Shown piece after piece: positions 15,783-24,772 of a stretch of 64,000 bases of DNA. The translations under genes and the position numbers were made by a program. Source of the stretch: Paractinoplanes brasiliensis (GTDB lineage: Bacteria > Actinomycetota > Actinomycetes > Mycobacteriales > Micromonosporaceae). Where the stretch lies: NCBI RefSeq assembly GCF_004362215.1, contig NZ_SNWR01000002.1, positions 248,001-312,000 on the forward strand. The letters run 5' to 3'. Under the pieces are notes generated by a model. That model was not told the DNA's origin. It worked only from the letters and a program-made list of their open reading frames with translations, and searched no databases. Positions within the stretch are counted from its first letter, which is position 1. Each line of letters opens with the position of its first letter.

Positions 15783-17564
15783 GTGGCACGTAGCGACGAG
15801 GCGGATTCACGCGCCGCACGTTGGGAGAAAGAGGCCAACGATCTCTCCAGCCAGGTTGCGTTCCTGCAAGAGGAACTCGCCCTTGTTCGGCGGAAGTTGA
15901 CCGAAAGCCCACGACACGTCCGGCAGCTCGAGGAACGGCTCGCGGCAACGCAGGCGCAGCTGGCCCGACTGACCGAGAACAACGACCGGCTCGTGGCGAC
16001 CCTCAAGGAAGCCCGGGCCCAGATCGTCACTCTCAAGGAAGAGATTGACCGGCTCGCCCAGCCGCCCAGCGGTTACGGCGTTTTCCTGTCGGCCCACGAG
16101 GACGGCACGGTGGATGTCTTCACCGGCGGCCGCAAGCTCCGCGTGGCGGTCTCGCCGTCCCTCGAGGTCGACGACCTGCAGCGCGGGCAGGAAGTCCTGC
16201 TCAACGACGCGCTCAACGTTGTCGACGCGTTCGGCTTCGAGCGCACCGGTGAGGTGGTCACGCTCAAAGAGGTCCTCGCGGGCCCCGACGGCAAACGCGG
16301 CGACCGTGCCCTGGTCGTCTCGCACGCCGACGAGGAGCGGATCGTCTCGCTCGCCGACTCGCTCGAGATCGGGAAACTCCGCGCGGGCGACTCGCTCATG
16401 ATCGAGCCGCGGTCGGCGTACGCGTACGAGCGGATCCCCAAGAGCGAGGTCGAGGAACTCGTCCTCGAGGAGGTCCCCGACGTCGACTACACCGACATCG
16501 GCGGCCTGCACTCGCAGATCGAGCAGATCCGCGACGCGGTGGAGCTGCCGTTCCTGCACGCCGACCTGTTCCGGGAGCACCAGCTGCGCCCGCCCAAGGG
16601 CATCCTGCTCTACGGCCCGCCCGGCTGCGGCAAGACCCTGATCGCCAAGGCGGTCGCCAACTCGCTGGCGAAAAAGATCGCCGAGCGGCGCGGCGAGGAG
16701 AAGCACACCAGCTACTTCCTCAACATCAAGGGTCCGGAACTGCTCAACAAGTACGTGGGTGAGACCGAGCGGCACATCCGCCTGGTCTTCCAGCGGGCCC
16801 GTGAGAAGGCCGGCGAGGGCACCCCGGTGATCGTGTTCTTCGACGAGATGGACTCGATCTTCCGGACCCGTGGCTCCGGCGTCTCCAGCGACGTGGAGAA
16901 CACGATCGTTCCCCAGCTCCTCAGCGAGATCGACGGCGTCGAGGGCCTGGAAAACGTGATCGTGATCGGCGCCTCCAACCGCGAGGACATGATCGACCCG
17001 GCCATCCTGCGCCCCGGCCGGCTCGACGTGAAGATCAAGATCGAGCGTCCGGACGCCGAGGCGGCCAAGGACATCTTCGGCAAGTACATCCTGCCCGGCC
17101 TGCCGCTGAGCACGGACGACCTGGCCGAGCACGGCAACGACCCCGACGTCACCGTGGCGGCGATGATCGACGCCGTGGTCATGCGGATGTACACGGAGTC
17201 CGAGGAGAACCGCTTCCTCGAGGTCACCTACGCCAACGGTGACAAGGAAGTCCTCTACTTCAAGGACTTCAACTCCGGCGCCATGATCCAGAACATCGTG
17301 GACCGCGGCAAGAAGATGGCCATCAAGGAATTCCTCACCAGCGGCAAGAAGGGGCTGCGCCTGCAGCACCTGCTCGACTCCTGCGTCGACGAGTTCCGCG
17401 AGAACGAGGACCTGCCCAACACCACCAACCCCGACGACTGGGCCCGCATCTCCGGCAAGAAGGGCGAACGGATCGTCTACATCCGCACGCTCGTCTCCGG
17501 CGGCAAGGGCGCCGAAGCCGGCCGCTCCATCGAGACGGCCAGCAACACCGGTCAGTACCTGTAG
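15783..17564 (+). CDS. arc: Proteasome-associated AAA ATPase Arc/Mpa
   Basis: 593 residues. It forms the hexameric ring that recruits pupylated proteins, unfolds them and feeds them to the 20S proteasome. Domains in order: an N-terminal coiled coil (about 5-95) that binds Pup, two OB folds (about 98-240), and an AAA domain with Walker A GPPGCGKT, Walker B VIVFFDEMDSIF and the sensor segment ILRPGRLD. It ends in GQYL, the Tyr-penultimate motif that docks into the alpha ring of the proteasome. GTG 15783 follows GGGGAGG at a good distance. A strong terminator directly after the stop suggests a monocistronic mRNA, unlike loci where arc reads straight into dop. Confidence 0.97.
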   Translation: MARSDEADSRAARWEKEANDLSSQVAFLQEELALVRRKLTESPRHVRQLEERLAATQAQLARLTENNDRLVATLKEARAQIVTLKEEIDRLAQPPSGYGVFLSAHEDGTVDVFTGGRKLRVAVSPSLEVDDLQRGQEVLLNDALNVVDAFGFERTGEVVTLKEVLAGPDGKRGDRALVVSHADEERIVSLADSLEIGKLRAGDSLMIEPRSAYAYERIPKSEVEELVLEEVPDVDYTDIGGLHSQIEQIRDAVELPFLHADLFREHQLRPPKGILLYGPPGCGKTLIAKAVANSLAKKIAERRGEEKHTSYFLNIKGPELLNKYVGETERHIRLVFQRAREKAGEGTPVIVFFDEMDSIFRTRGSGVSSDVENTIVPQLLSEIDGVEGLENVIVIGASNREDMIDPAILRPGRLDVKIKIERPDAEAAKDIFGKYILPGLPLSTDDLAEHGNDPDVTVAAMIDAVVMRMYTESEENRFLEVTYANGDKEVLYFKDFNSGAMIQNIVDRGKKMAIKEFLTSGKKGLRLQHLLDSCVDEFRENEDLPNTTNPDDWARISGKKGERIVYIRTLVSGGKGAEAGRSIETASNTGQYL

Positions 17565-17577
17565 GTTTTCCCGGCGG

Positions 17578-17606
17578 CGCGGGCTGGGGGTTTCCCCCGG
17601 CCCGCG
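17578..17606 (+). terminator. Intrinsic terminator of arc
   Basis: CGCGGGC-T-GGGGG, loop TTT, CCCCC-G-GCCCGCG (13 pairs including one T-G), followed by TTGTCGTTG. It lies between arc and the inserted acyltransferase gene. Confidence 0.65.
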
Positions 17607-17623
17607 TTGTCGTTGCACCCGGC

Positions 17624-18871
17624 ATGAGACGCCTGGACTGGCTCGATGCCTTGCGCGGGCTCGCCGCGATCACCGTCGTGCTGTTCCACCTCAGCCCGCA
17701 GATGATCGGCAACGAGGCGCACCTGGCGGTGATGCGCCACATCGACCTCGGCAAGACCGCCGTGCTGCTGTTCTTCCTGGTCAGTGGATACGTCATCCCG
17801 ATGTCGCTGGAACGGCACGGGTCGCTGCGCCGGTTCTGGATCGGGCGGCTGCTGCGGATCTACCCCGCCTACCTGGCCACGATCGCCCTGTTCGCCCTGC
17901 TCGCCGCGGCCGGGCTGCTGCACTGGCAAGGGTCGCTGCGCGCCGAGACCGGCGCCGGGCTGCTCGCCCACGTCACGATGATGACCGACCTCGTCGGGGT
18001 GCGCGGCGTCGTCCGGGTCTTCTGGACCCTCACGTACGAGATGGTGTTCTACCTCGTCGTCACGGGACTGTTCGCCTGGCGGCTGCACCGGCACAGCGCC
18101 TGGTACGCGGCGGCACTCGCCCTGATCGCGTGGCTGCCGCTGCCCGACGACCTGCTCGGGAGCACCCCGGCGAGCCGGCGCGCCCTTGCCGGCGTACTGG
18201 TGCTCGGTCTGCTCCTGACCCTGACCTTGATCTTCGCCGGACGGGCGAAGGCGGCCGGTGTGGTGGCGATGGCGTTCGTGCTCGTGCCGGCGATCAACGG
18301 GCACCCCACCGTGGCCGGCACCGTCCGATCATCACAACAGGCGCTGCTGCTGCTCGCCGTCATGTTCGCCGGCACCGTGATCTACCGCTGGCAACACGGG
18401 CAGATCGGACCGGCAGCCGGATCGGTGGCGCTCGCCGTGGTCGCCGCCGGCCTCATCGGGGCGCAATGGACACAGCGCGCCTGGCCGGCCAATGTGTTCG
18501 CGGTTGCGACGATTTCCCTCATCGCGTACGCATTTCGGCGGCGCTCGATGCCACAGACGCTCACCTGGCTCGGCCGGATCAGCTACTCGCTGTACCTGCA
18601 ACACGTGATCGTCCTGTTCCTGTTGCCCCACATCATCCCGGATGTCGGGACACAACCCCTCCCCGTACGCGTGATTACCGGGCTGACGTACCTCGCCACG
18701 GTCCTCGCCCTCGCCTGGCTCTCATACCGCATCGTGGAACAACCAGCGCAGCGACTCGGCCGGCGCCTCGCCGCCAAGATCGACACCCGTGGACGGCCCC
18801 ACCCGCAACCGTCAACCCAGCGTGCCGCGCCCGGCACGGGGCGGGGCGAGAACACGCGCGAGAGCGTCTAG
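17624..18871 (+). CDS. Acyltransferase 3 family membrane protein
   Basis: 415 residues, ten or so hydrophobic segments. It starts RRLDWLDALRGLAAITVVLFH, the acyltransferase-3 (OafA/NodX) N-terminal motif with the catalytic-region histidine of the family (VLFHL). FWIGRLLRIYPAY is the conserved RxxRIxP-like element, and a C-terminal WLGRISYSLYLQH segment is also typical. Members O-acylate surface sugars or glycolipids at the membrane. It sits between arc and dop, where actinobacteria usually have no gene, and is separated from arc by a terminator. Dop starts 48 bp after its stop, so both may share a transcript. No function in protein degradation is expected; it looks like an insertion of a cell-envelope gene. 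Confidence 0.9.
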   Translation: MRRLDWLDALRGLAAITVVLFHLSPQMIGNEAHLAVMRHIDLGKTAVLLFFLVSGYVIPMSLERHGSLRRFWIGRLLRIYPAYLATIALFALLAAAGLLHWQGSLRAETGAGLLAHVTMMTDLVGVRGVVRVFWTLTYEMVFYLVVTGLFAWRLHRHSAWYAAALALIAWLPLPDDLLGSTPASRRALAGVLVLGLLLTLTLIFAGRAKAAGVVAMAFVLVPAINGHPTVAGTVRSSQQALLLLAVMFAGTVIYRWQHGQIGPAAGSVALAVVAAGLIGAQWTQRAWPANVFAVATISLIAYAFRRRSMPQTLTWLGRISYSLYLQHVIVLFLLPHIIPDVGTQPLPVRVITGLTYLATVLALAWLSYRIVEQPAQRLGRRLAAKIDTRGRPHPQPSTQRAAPGTGRGENTRESV

Positions 18872-18918
18872 GCTCGATGCATGAGCAGCAGGGGCAACAT
18901 GGCGGGCGGGGTGGTCGC

Positions 18919-20436
18919 ATGAGCGTTCGACGGATAATGGGCACCGAGGTCGAGTACGGCATCAGCGTCCCCGGGCAACCCGGCGCCAACCCGATGGTCA
19001 CCTCCTCGCAGGTGGTCAACGCGTACGGAGCCCGGCCCGAGCTCAACCGCGGCGGACGCGCCCGATGGGACTACGAAGAAGAATCACCGCTGCGCGACGC
19101 ACGGGGATTCACCTACTCCGGAGCCGCCTACGACCCGGCCGACGCCCTCGCCGACGAAGACCTCGGCCTGGCCAACGTCATACTGACCAACGGCGCCCGC
19201 CTCTACGTCGACCACGCCCACCCCGAATACAGCACCCCCGAATGCACCAACCCCCTCGACGTCGTCAAATGGGACAAAGCCGGTGAACGCGTCATGGCCG
19301 AAGCCTCCCGGCGCGCCGCCACCATCCCCGGCACCCACCGCATCCAGCTCTACAAGAACAACACCGACAACAAAGGCGCCTCGTACGGGTCCCACGAGAA
19401 CTACCTGATGCGCCGGCAGACACCGTTCGCCGACATCGTCGCCCACCTCACCCCGTTCTTCGTCACCCGGCAGATCTTCACCGGCGTGGGCCGCGTCGGC
19501 CTCGGACAGGACGGCAGCGGCGCCGGCTTCCAGATCTCCTCCCGCGCCGACTTCTTCGAAGTCGAGGTCGGCCTCGAAACCACCCTCAAACGGCCCATCA
19601 TCAACACCCGCGACGAACCCCACGCCGACGCCGACAAATACCGCCGGCTGCACGTCATCATCGGCGACGCCAACCTCTCCGAGATCGCCACCTACCTCAA
19701 AATGGGCACCACCTCGCTGGTGCTCAACATGATCGAGGAAAAGGTGTTCAGCGGCGACCTCGGCATCGCCGACCCGGTCAGCGAACTCAAAGCCGTCAGC
19801 CACGACCCCGCCCTCCAGCACCTCATCCGGCTGCGCGACGGCCGCAAACTCACCGCGCTCGACCTGCAATGGGCCTACTACGAACGCGCCCGCGAATTCG
19901 TCGACCAGCGCGAAGGCGACGACGCCGACGAACAGACCCGCGACGTGCTCGACCGGTGGGAAGACACCCTCGACAAACTCGGCCGCGACCCCTTCGAATG
20001 CGCCGACACCCTCGACTGGGTCGCCAAACTGCGGCTCCTCGAGGGCTACCGCGAACGGGAGAACCTCGCCTGGTCGTCGCCGAAGCTCCAGCTGGTCGAC
20101 CTGCAGTACGCCGACGTGCGGCCCGAAAAAGGCCTCTACCACCGGCTGGTCGCGCGCGGCTCGATGAAGACGCTGCTCGACCCGGCCGAGACGCAGCGCG
20201 CCATGGCCGAACCGCCCGAGGACACCCGGGCCTACTTCCGGGGCCGGTGCCTCGCGCAGTACGCGTCCGAAGTGGTCGCCGCCAGCTGGGACTCGGTCAT
20301 CTTCGACGTCGGGCGCGAGTCGCTGGTGCGGGTGCCGATGATGGAGCCCGAGCGCGGCACCAAGAAGCACGTGGGAGCCCTGTTCGACAAGTGCGAGAGC
20401 GCCAAGGACCTGCTCGAAGTGATCACCAGTCGCTGA
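18919..20436 (+). CDS. dop: Deamidase/depupylase Dop
   Basis: 505 residues, a glutamine-synthetase-like carboxylate-amine ligase fold. Dop removes Pup from substrates and in many species deamidates the Pup C-terminal Gln. The N-terminal MGTEVEYGISVPG holds the Glu/Asp-rich nucleotide-binding start, and the long loop between residues about 38 and 75 (ELNRGGRARWDYEEE region) is the Dop-specific loop absent from PafA. Later motifs NNTDNKGASYGSHENYL and RPIINTRDEPHADADKYRRLH match PafA at the positions known to bind ATP and Mg. ATG 18919 was chosen by alignment; an earlier in-frame ATG (18880 region) would add residues not seen in the family. Confidence 0.96.
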   Translation: MSVRRIMGTEVEYGISVPGQPGANPMVTSSQVVNAYGARPELNRGGRARWDYEEESPLRDARGFTYSGAAYDPADALADEDLGLANVILTNGARLYVDHAHPEYSTPECTNPLDVVKWDKAGERVMAEASRRAATIPGTHRIQLYKNNTDNKGASYGSHENYLMRRQTPFADIVAHLTPFFVTRQIFTGVGRVGLGQDGSGAGFQISSRADFFEVEVGLETTLKRPIINTRDEPHADADKYRRLHVIIGDANLSEIATYLKMGTTSLVLNMIEEKVFSGDLGIADPVSELKAVSHDPALQHLIRLRDGRKLTALDLQWAYYERAREFVDQREGDDADEQTRDVLDRWEDTLDKLGRDPFECADTLDWVAKLRLLEGYRERENLAWSSPKLQLVDLQYADVRPEKGLYHRLVARGSMKTLLDPAETQRAMAEPPEDTRAYFRGRCLAQYASEVVAASWDSVIFDVGRESLVRVPMMEPERGTKKHVGALFDKCESAKDLLEVITSR

Positions 20437-20461
20437 GAAACACCGGATCCGGCGAGTCGTT

Positions 20462-20484
20462 CTGTCACAGGGGCGAGGTAGATT
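20462..20484 (+). promoter_or_regulatory. PafBC/RecA-NDp-like promoter before pup
   Basis: CTGTCACAG (20462-20470), eight bases, then TAGATT (20479-20484). It matches TGTCR and the N8-TAnnnT spacing of the damage promoter but not its first T or the central GT. A leader of about 45 nt with GAAGGGGGAA precedes pup. Confidence 0.5.
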
Positions 20485-20534
20485 TTGATCGACCCGTAGC
20501 CGTGGGCTTCGGGTGGCGCAGAAGGGGGAATCCG

Positions 20535-20750
20535 ATGGCAACTCGGGACACCGGCGGGCAGTCGCAGTCGGGCAAGGGCCGGCAGGACGAGCAAGTCGAC
20601 GAGACCACTACTGAAGCCAACCCTGAGGTAGCCGAGCGGCACGCCGAAATCACCGAGGACGTCGACGACCTTTTGGACGAAATCGACAGCGTCCTTGAGG
20701 AAAATGCAGAAGAATTTGTCCGCGGATATGTACAAAAAGGCGGAGAGTAG
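20535..20750 (+). CDS. pup: Prokaryotic ubiquitin-like protein Pup
   Basis: 71 residues, intrinsically disordered, acidic in its second half. It is the degradation tag linked to lysines of target proteins by PafA. The C-terminal part DVDDLLDEIDSVLEENAEEFVRGYVQKGGE (seen as DLLDEIDSVLEEN, then FVRGYVQKGGE) contains the helix-forming region that binds the Arc coiled coil. It ends GGE rather than GGQ, so the side chain needed for ligation is already present and deamidation by Dop is not required; Dop would then act as the depupylase. ATG 20535 follows GAAGGGGGAA. Confidence 0.97.
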   Translation: MATRDTGGQSQSGKGRQDEQVDETTTEANPEVAERHAEITEDVDDLLDEIDSVLEENAEEFVRGYVQKGGE

Positions 20751-20771
20751 GGCATAAGAGGCAAAACGGAC

Positions 20772-21458
20772 ATGCCTCTCCCGAACGACGACGAGAACGG
20801 GCGGCGACGCTGTCGCGATTGCGGCGAGTGGAAGCCGCTCGATCTCTTCTGCTCCAACAGCAAGCGGCCTGACGGCCGTGGGAGTTATTGCAGGGACTGC
20901 TTCAACGTCAGGTCCAAAGCAAGCTATGCGAAGCGGCTACGCGAGAAGCAGGGCCGAGAAGTCCAGCCTCGCCGAGAGGTGCCCGAAGGCCACCGTTACT
21001 GTCCTGACTGCGGCGAGACCAAGCCGCTTGACGACTTCCCTCGCAGTCGTAATGACAGCGGCGGCCGCGGGCGCTACTGCAAGCCGTGCCACAACGCGCG
21101 TGGGCAGGAGACGAGGCAGCGCCTTTATGGCGGCTCTCGCGAATACCACCTGCGGGCGCGCTATGGGATCGGGCAGGCTGACTTCGACGAGCTGTTGTGG
21201 CGGCAGTTCGGGGTGTGCGCGATCTGCCGCGCTCCCGACCCTCAACACGTCGATCACGATCATCGCACCGGTGAGGTGCGCGGGATATTGTGCTTCAACT
21301 GCAACGGCGGTCTGGGGCAGTTCAGGGACAACCTGGAGTACCTGGCCGGCGCGATCGAATACCTGAAGGGGACCACGTGCCAAAGGACTTTGATCCATCC
21401 GGGCGTCTACCGGATTTCTTCGTCAACGCGGGAACGTCGTCCTTCACGCAGTTCCTGA
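20772..21458 (+). CDS. Endonuclease VII-like HNH endonuclease inserted between pup and prcB
   Basis: 228 residues. The N-terminal half has two copies of a zinc-ribbon unit (CRDCGEWKPLDLF..YCRDC at about 14-43, CPDCGETKPLDDF..YCKPC at about 76-106). The C-terminal half is a recombination endonuclease VII domain: CAICRAPDPQHVDHDHRTGE with the DHDH metal site, then ILCFNCNGGLG. The phage enzyme resolves Holliday junctions; here the target is unknown. The ORF starts 21 bp after pup and its last 82 bp overlap the prcB start (GTG 21377), so its C-terminal tail is read in another frame from prcB. GC content is lower than in the neighbours. This may be a captured phage-type nuclease now locked in the operon. 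Confidence 0.85.
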   Translation: MPLPNDDENGRRRCRDCGEWKPLDLFCSNSKRPDGRGSYCRDCFNVRSKASYAKRLREKQGREVQPRREVPEGHRYCPDCGETKPLDDFPRSRNDSGGRGRYCKPCHNARGQETRQRLYGGSREYHLRARYGIGQADFDELLWRQFGVCAICRAPDPQHVDHDHRTGEVRGILCFNCNGGLGQFRDNLEYLAGAIEYLKGTTCQRTLIHPGVYRISSSTRERRPSRSS

Positions 21459-22216
21459 CCCACGTGTCTCCTGAGCTGCTTCCGGGCCGCCGGCCGCTGC
21501 CGCCGGGCCTGTCCGCGGACATCGCGCCGCACGGCACGACGATCGTGGCGATCGCCACGGCCGAGGGCGTGGTGATGGGCGGCGACCGGCGGGCGACGAT
21601 GGGCAATCTCATCGCCAGCCGTGACATCGAGAAGGTGCACCCGGCCGATTCGTACTCGTTGATCGGCATCGCGGGCACGGCGGGCATCGGCATCGAGTTG
21701 ATGCGCCTGTTCCAGGTGGAGCTGGAGCACTACGAAAAGATCGAGGGCACGATGCTCTCGCTGGACGGTAAGGCGAACCGTCTGGCGGGCATGGTGCGCG
21801 GCAATCTGGGCGCGGCGATGCAGGGTTTGGCCGTGGTGCCGTTGTTCGCGGGTTTCGACGTGTCGCCGGCCGACCCGTCGAAGGTGGGCCGGATCTTCAG
21901 TTTCGACGTGGCAGGCGGTCTGTACGAGGAGACGGGCTACGACGCGATCGGTTCGGGTTCGTTGTTCGCGAAGTCGGCGTTGAAGAAGAAGTACCGGGCG
22001 GGTCTGAGCACCGGCGAGGCGATCCGGTTCGCGGTGGAGGCGCTGTACGACGCGGCCGACGACGACACGGCGACCGGTGGTCCCGACCTGACCCGCAAGA
22101 TTTTCCCGGTGGTGATGACGGCGACGGCGAGCGGGGTGCACCGCCTGTCGGATGCCGAGATCACCGCGGTGGCCGAGCAGGTCGTCGCCGGGCGCATGGA
22201 AAATCCGGGCGGCTGA
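21377..22216 (+). CDS. prcB: Proteasome beta subunit PrcB
   Basis: 279 residues. The mature beta subunit starts at the catalytic threonine in HGTTIVAIATAEG, T54 of this model, after a 53-residue propeptide removed during assembly. Later elements include GGDRRATMGNLIASRD with Asp17- and Lys33-type active-site helpers. It forms the two inner rings of the 20S core with PrcA. The GTG at 21377 is supported by GAAGGGG six bases upstream and lies within the 3' part of the endonuclease VII gene (82-bp overlap), so its translation is probably coupled to that gene. Confidence 0.96.
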   Translation: MPKDFDPSGRLPDFFVNAGTSSFTQFLTHVSPELLPGRRPLPPGLSADIAPHGTTIVAIATAEGVVMGGDRRATMGNLIASRDIEKVHPADSYSLIGIAGTAGIGIELMRLFQVELEHYEKIEGTMLSLDGKANRLAGMVRGNLGAAMQGLAVVPLFAGFDVSPADPSKVGRIFSFDVAGGLYEETGYDAIGSGSLFAKSALKKKYRAGLSTGEAIRFAVEALYDAADDDTATGGPDLTRKIFPVVMTATASGVHRLSDAEITAVAEQVVAGRMENPGG

Positions 22217-22269
22217 GTCCGGTTGTAGTTCGCAGCCGAATTCACCAGGACGAGAGGGAGTAGCCACCC

Positions 22270-23127
22270 GTGGCCATGCAGTTCTACGCTTCGCCCGAGC
22301 AGGTCCAGCGTGACCGCTCGGAGTACGCCCGCAAGGGCATTGCCCGCGGCCGTTCCGCCGTGGTGCTCACGTATGAGGGCGGCATTCTGCTGGTCGCCGA
22401 GAACATCACCACCCTGCGCAAGATCAGCGAGATCTACGACAAGATCGGGTTCGCGGCGGTGGGGCGGTACAACGAGTTCGAGTCGCTGCGCCGGGCCGGG
22501 ATCCGGATGGCCGATGTGAACGGCTACAGCTATGACCGGCGCGATGTGACGGGCCGGTTCCTGGCCAACGCGTTCACGCAGACGTTGGGTGCGATCTTCA
22601 CCGAGACGCAGAAGCCGTACGAGGTGGAGATCTGCATCGCCCAGGTGGGCTCGTCGCCGGAGACCGACGAGTTGTACCGGATCACGTACGACGGTTCGGT
22701 CATGGACGAGCCGGGTTTCATGGCGATGGGCGGTCAGGCCGAGGCGATCTCGAATGTGCTGCGGGAGCGTCATGACGCGACCGCCGACCTGAAGACCGCG
22801 CTGCACCTGGCGGCCGAGGCGCTGGGCAGTGTGGGCGGCGAGAACGGCCAGACCCGCAGTCTCGACTCCAAGCAGCTCGAGGTGGCGGTGCTCGACCGCC
22901 GGCGCAAGGGCCGGGCGTTCCGGCGTATTCACGGCGCGTCGCTGGTGACGTTGCTCAAGGGCGAGCAGGACGTGCCGGAGGGGGATCTGGGCGACGTGGA
23001 CGCCGCTCCGCCGCAGCAGGCCACCGAGAAGCCCACGGTTTCGGCCGCGGCAGAGGAGCAGCCGGCGAAGGCGCCGGAGGGTGATCCGGCCGAGCCGTCC
23101 GACGGGGTCAACGGCGACGGTTCCTGA
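22270..23127 (+). CDS. prcA: Proteasome alpha subunit PrcA
   Basis: 285 residues. It forms the outer, gating rings of the 20S proteasome. The sequence begins MAMQFYASPEQVQRDRSEYARKGIARG in outline (FYASPEQVQRDRSEYARKGI being the alpha N-terminal helix), and ENITTLRKISEIYDKI follows. The C-terminal tail after residue 235 is Pro/Ala/Glu-rich (DVPEGDLGDVDAAPPQQ onwards), longer than needed for the fold and typical of actinobacterial alpha subunits. GTG 22270 is preceded by GAGAGGGAG. It lies 53 bp after prcB and is part of the same operon. Confidence 0.96.
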   Translation: MAMQFYASPEQVQRDRSEYARKGIARGRSAVVLTYEGGILLVAENITTLRKISEIYDKIGFAAVGRYNEFESLRRAGIRMADVNGYSYDRRDVTGRFLANAFTQTLGAIFTETQKPYEVEICIAQVGSSPETDELYRITYDGSVMDEPGFMAMGGQAEAISNVLRERHDATADLKTALHLAAEALGSVGGENGQTRSLDSKQLEVAVLDRRRKGRAFRRIHGASLVTLLKGEQDVPEGDLGDVDAAPPQQATEKPTVSAAAEEQPAKAPEGDPAEPSDGVNGDGS

Positions 23128-23337
23128 TTTCGGTGTTCCCGGGGTGCGGCGCGGGCCGTGCCCCGGGCGCCGGCCCGGGTTCCGGGTGCGGTTGGCACGG
23201 CGTCGGGGTTGTCACGGCGTACGGGGAAACGGTTTTGATCGGGCGGTGGGGCCGCCACCTGCCCTGGTGACGTGGAAACGTTCGTCTGTAACGACTCTCC
23301 GGGCGTTGGGTGACTGCCAATGGGTGGCTTATGCGGC

Positions 23338-23349
23338 TAGTGTTTCGTC
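23338..23349 (+). promoter_or_regulatory. pafA -10 element, probable leaderless transcript
   Basis: TAGTGT (23338-23343) is six bases before ATG 23350, with no Shine-Dalgarno sequence. This promoter lies in a 222-bp gap after prcA, so pafA can be expressed apart from prcBA. Confidence 0.55.
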
Positions 23350-24708
23350 ATGGAACGGCGAATTTTCGGCCTCGAGACCGAGTACGGAGTCACGTGTACT
23401 TACCGGGGGCAGCGGCGGCTGTCGCCGGACGAGGTGGCTCGCTACCTGTTCCGCCGAGTGGTGTCCTGGGGACGCAGCAGCAACGTCTTCCTTCGTAACG
23501 GTGCCCGCCTCTATCTCGACGTCGGATCCCACCCGGAGTATGCGACCCCCGAGTGCGACTCCGTCACCGACCTGGTCGCTCATGACCGGGCCGGCGAGCG
23601 CATCCTCGAGGGCCTGCTCGTCGACGCCGAGAAACGGCTGCACGACGAGGGCATCGCGGGCGAGATCTACCTGTTCAAGAACAACACCGACTCGGCCGGC
23701 AACTCGTACGGGTGCCACGAGAACTATCTTGTGTCCCGGCACGGCGAGTTCGGCCGGCTCGCCGACGTCCTGATCCCGTTCCTCGTGACCCGTCAGCTGA
23801 TCTGCGGCGCCGGCAAGGTCCTGCAGACGCCGCGCGGGGCGGTGTTCTGCCTGTCGCAGCGCGCCGAGCACATCTGGGAGGGTGTGTCCAGCGCGACGAC
23901 GCGTTCCCGCCCGATCATCAACACCCGCGACGAGCCGCACGCGGATGCGGAGCGGTACCGCCGCCTGCACGTGATCGTCGGGGACTCGAACATGAACGAG
24001 GTGACGACGCTGCTCAAGGTGGGCAGCGCCGACATCGTCCTGCGCATGATCGAGGCCGGGGTGGTGATGCGTGACCTGTCGCTGGAGAACCCGATCCGGG
24101 CGATCCGCGAGGTCAGCCACGACATCACCGGCCGCCGCAAGATCCGCCTGGCCAACAACAAGGAGGTCAGCGCGCTCGAGATCCAGCAGGAGTACCTGGC
24201 GAAGGCGACCGAGTTCGTCGAGCGCCGCGGCGGCGACCAGACCGCGAAGCGGGTGGTGGAGCTGTGGGGCCGGGTGCTCAACGCGATCGAGAGCGGCGAC
24301 CTCGACCCGGTGTCCCGCGAGATCGACTGGGTGTCGAAGTACAAGCTGATCGAGCGGTACCAGGCCAAGCACGAGATCCCGATGTCGCACCCGCGGATCG
24401 CGCAGCTCGACCTGGCGTACCACGACGTGCGCCGGGGCCGCGGCCTGTACGCGTTGATGGAGAAGCGGAAGCAGGTCGACCGTATCTCCAACGACCTGGA
24501 CATTTTCGAGGCCAAGGAGACGCCGCCGCAGACGACCCGGGCCCGGCTGCGCGGCGAGTTCATCCGCCACGCGCAGGAGAAACGCCGCGACTTCACCGTC
24601 GACTGGGTGCATCTGAAGCTGAACGACCAGGCGCAGCGGACGGTGCTGTGCAAGGACCCGTTCCGCGCGTACGACGAGCGGGTGGAGCGGCTGATCGCCA
24701 GCATGTGA
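23350..24708 (+). CDS. pafA: Pup ligase PafA
   Basis: 452 residues. It ligates the C-terminal glutamate of Pup to substrate lysines using ATP. MERRIFGLETEYGVTCTY contains the N-terminal ETEYG signature shared with Dop, but the Dop-specific loop is missing. Central motifs FKNNTDSAGNSYGCHENYLV and RPIINTRDEPHADAERYRRLH match the nucleotide and metal sites. The C-terminal domain of about 70 residues (from TRARLRGEFIRHAQ) is the small PafA domain. The start is fixed by alignment and the TAGTGT element. Its neighbour downstream is a short membrane protein, whereas pafB is 3.9 kb away; in mycobacteria pafA, pafB and pafC are close together. Confidence 0.97.
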   Translation: MERRIFGLETEYGVTCTYRGQRRLSPDEVARYLFRRVVSWGRSSNVFLRNGARLYLDVGSHPEYATPECDSVTDLVAHDRAGERILEGLLVDAEKRLHDEGIAGEIYLFKNNTDSAGNSYGCHENYLVSRHGEFGRLADVLIPFLVTRQLICGAGKVLQTPRGAVFCLSQRAEHIWEGVSSATTRSRPIINTRDEPHADAERYRRLHVIVGDSNMNEVTTLLKVGSADIVLRMIEAGVVMRDLSLENPIRAIREVSHDITGRRKIRLANNKEVSALEIQQEYLAKATEFVERRGGDQTAKRVVELWGRVLNAIESGDLDPVSREIDWVSKYKLIERYQAKHEIPMSHPRIAQLDLAYHDVRRGRGLYALMEKRKQVDRISNDLDIFEAKETPPQTTRARLRGEFIRHAQEKRRDFTVDWVHLKLNDQAQRTVLCKDPFRAYDERVERLIASM

Positions 24709-24772
24709 GGGTGCGGCCGGGGCCGTGAGCGTCCGGACCGGCCGAGTTGTGAGCGTTTAGGCTGGTCGGGTC

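Noticed and set aside
18130..18918. Upstream extension of the dop frame
   Set aside because: It overlaps the acyltransferase gene in another frame and has no similarity to the Dop N-terminus.
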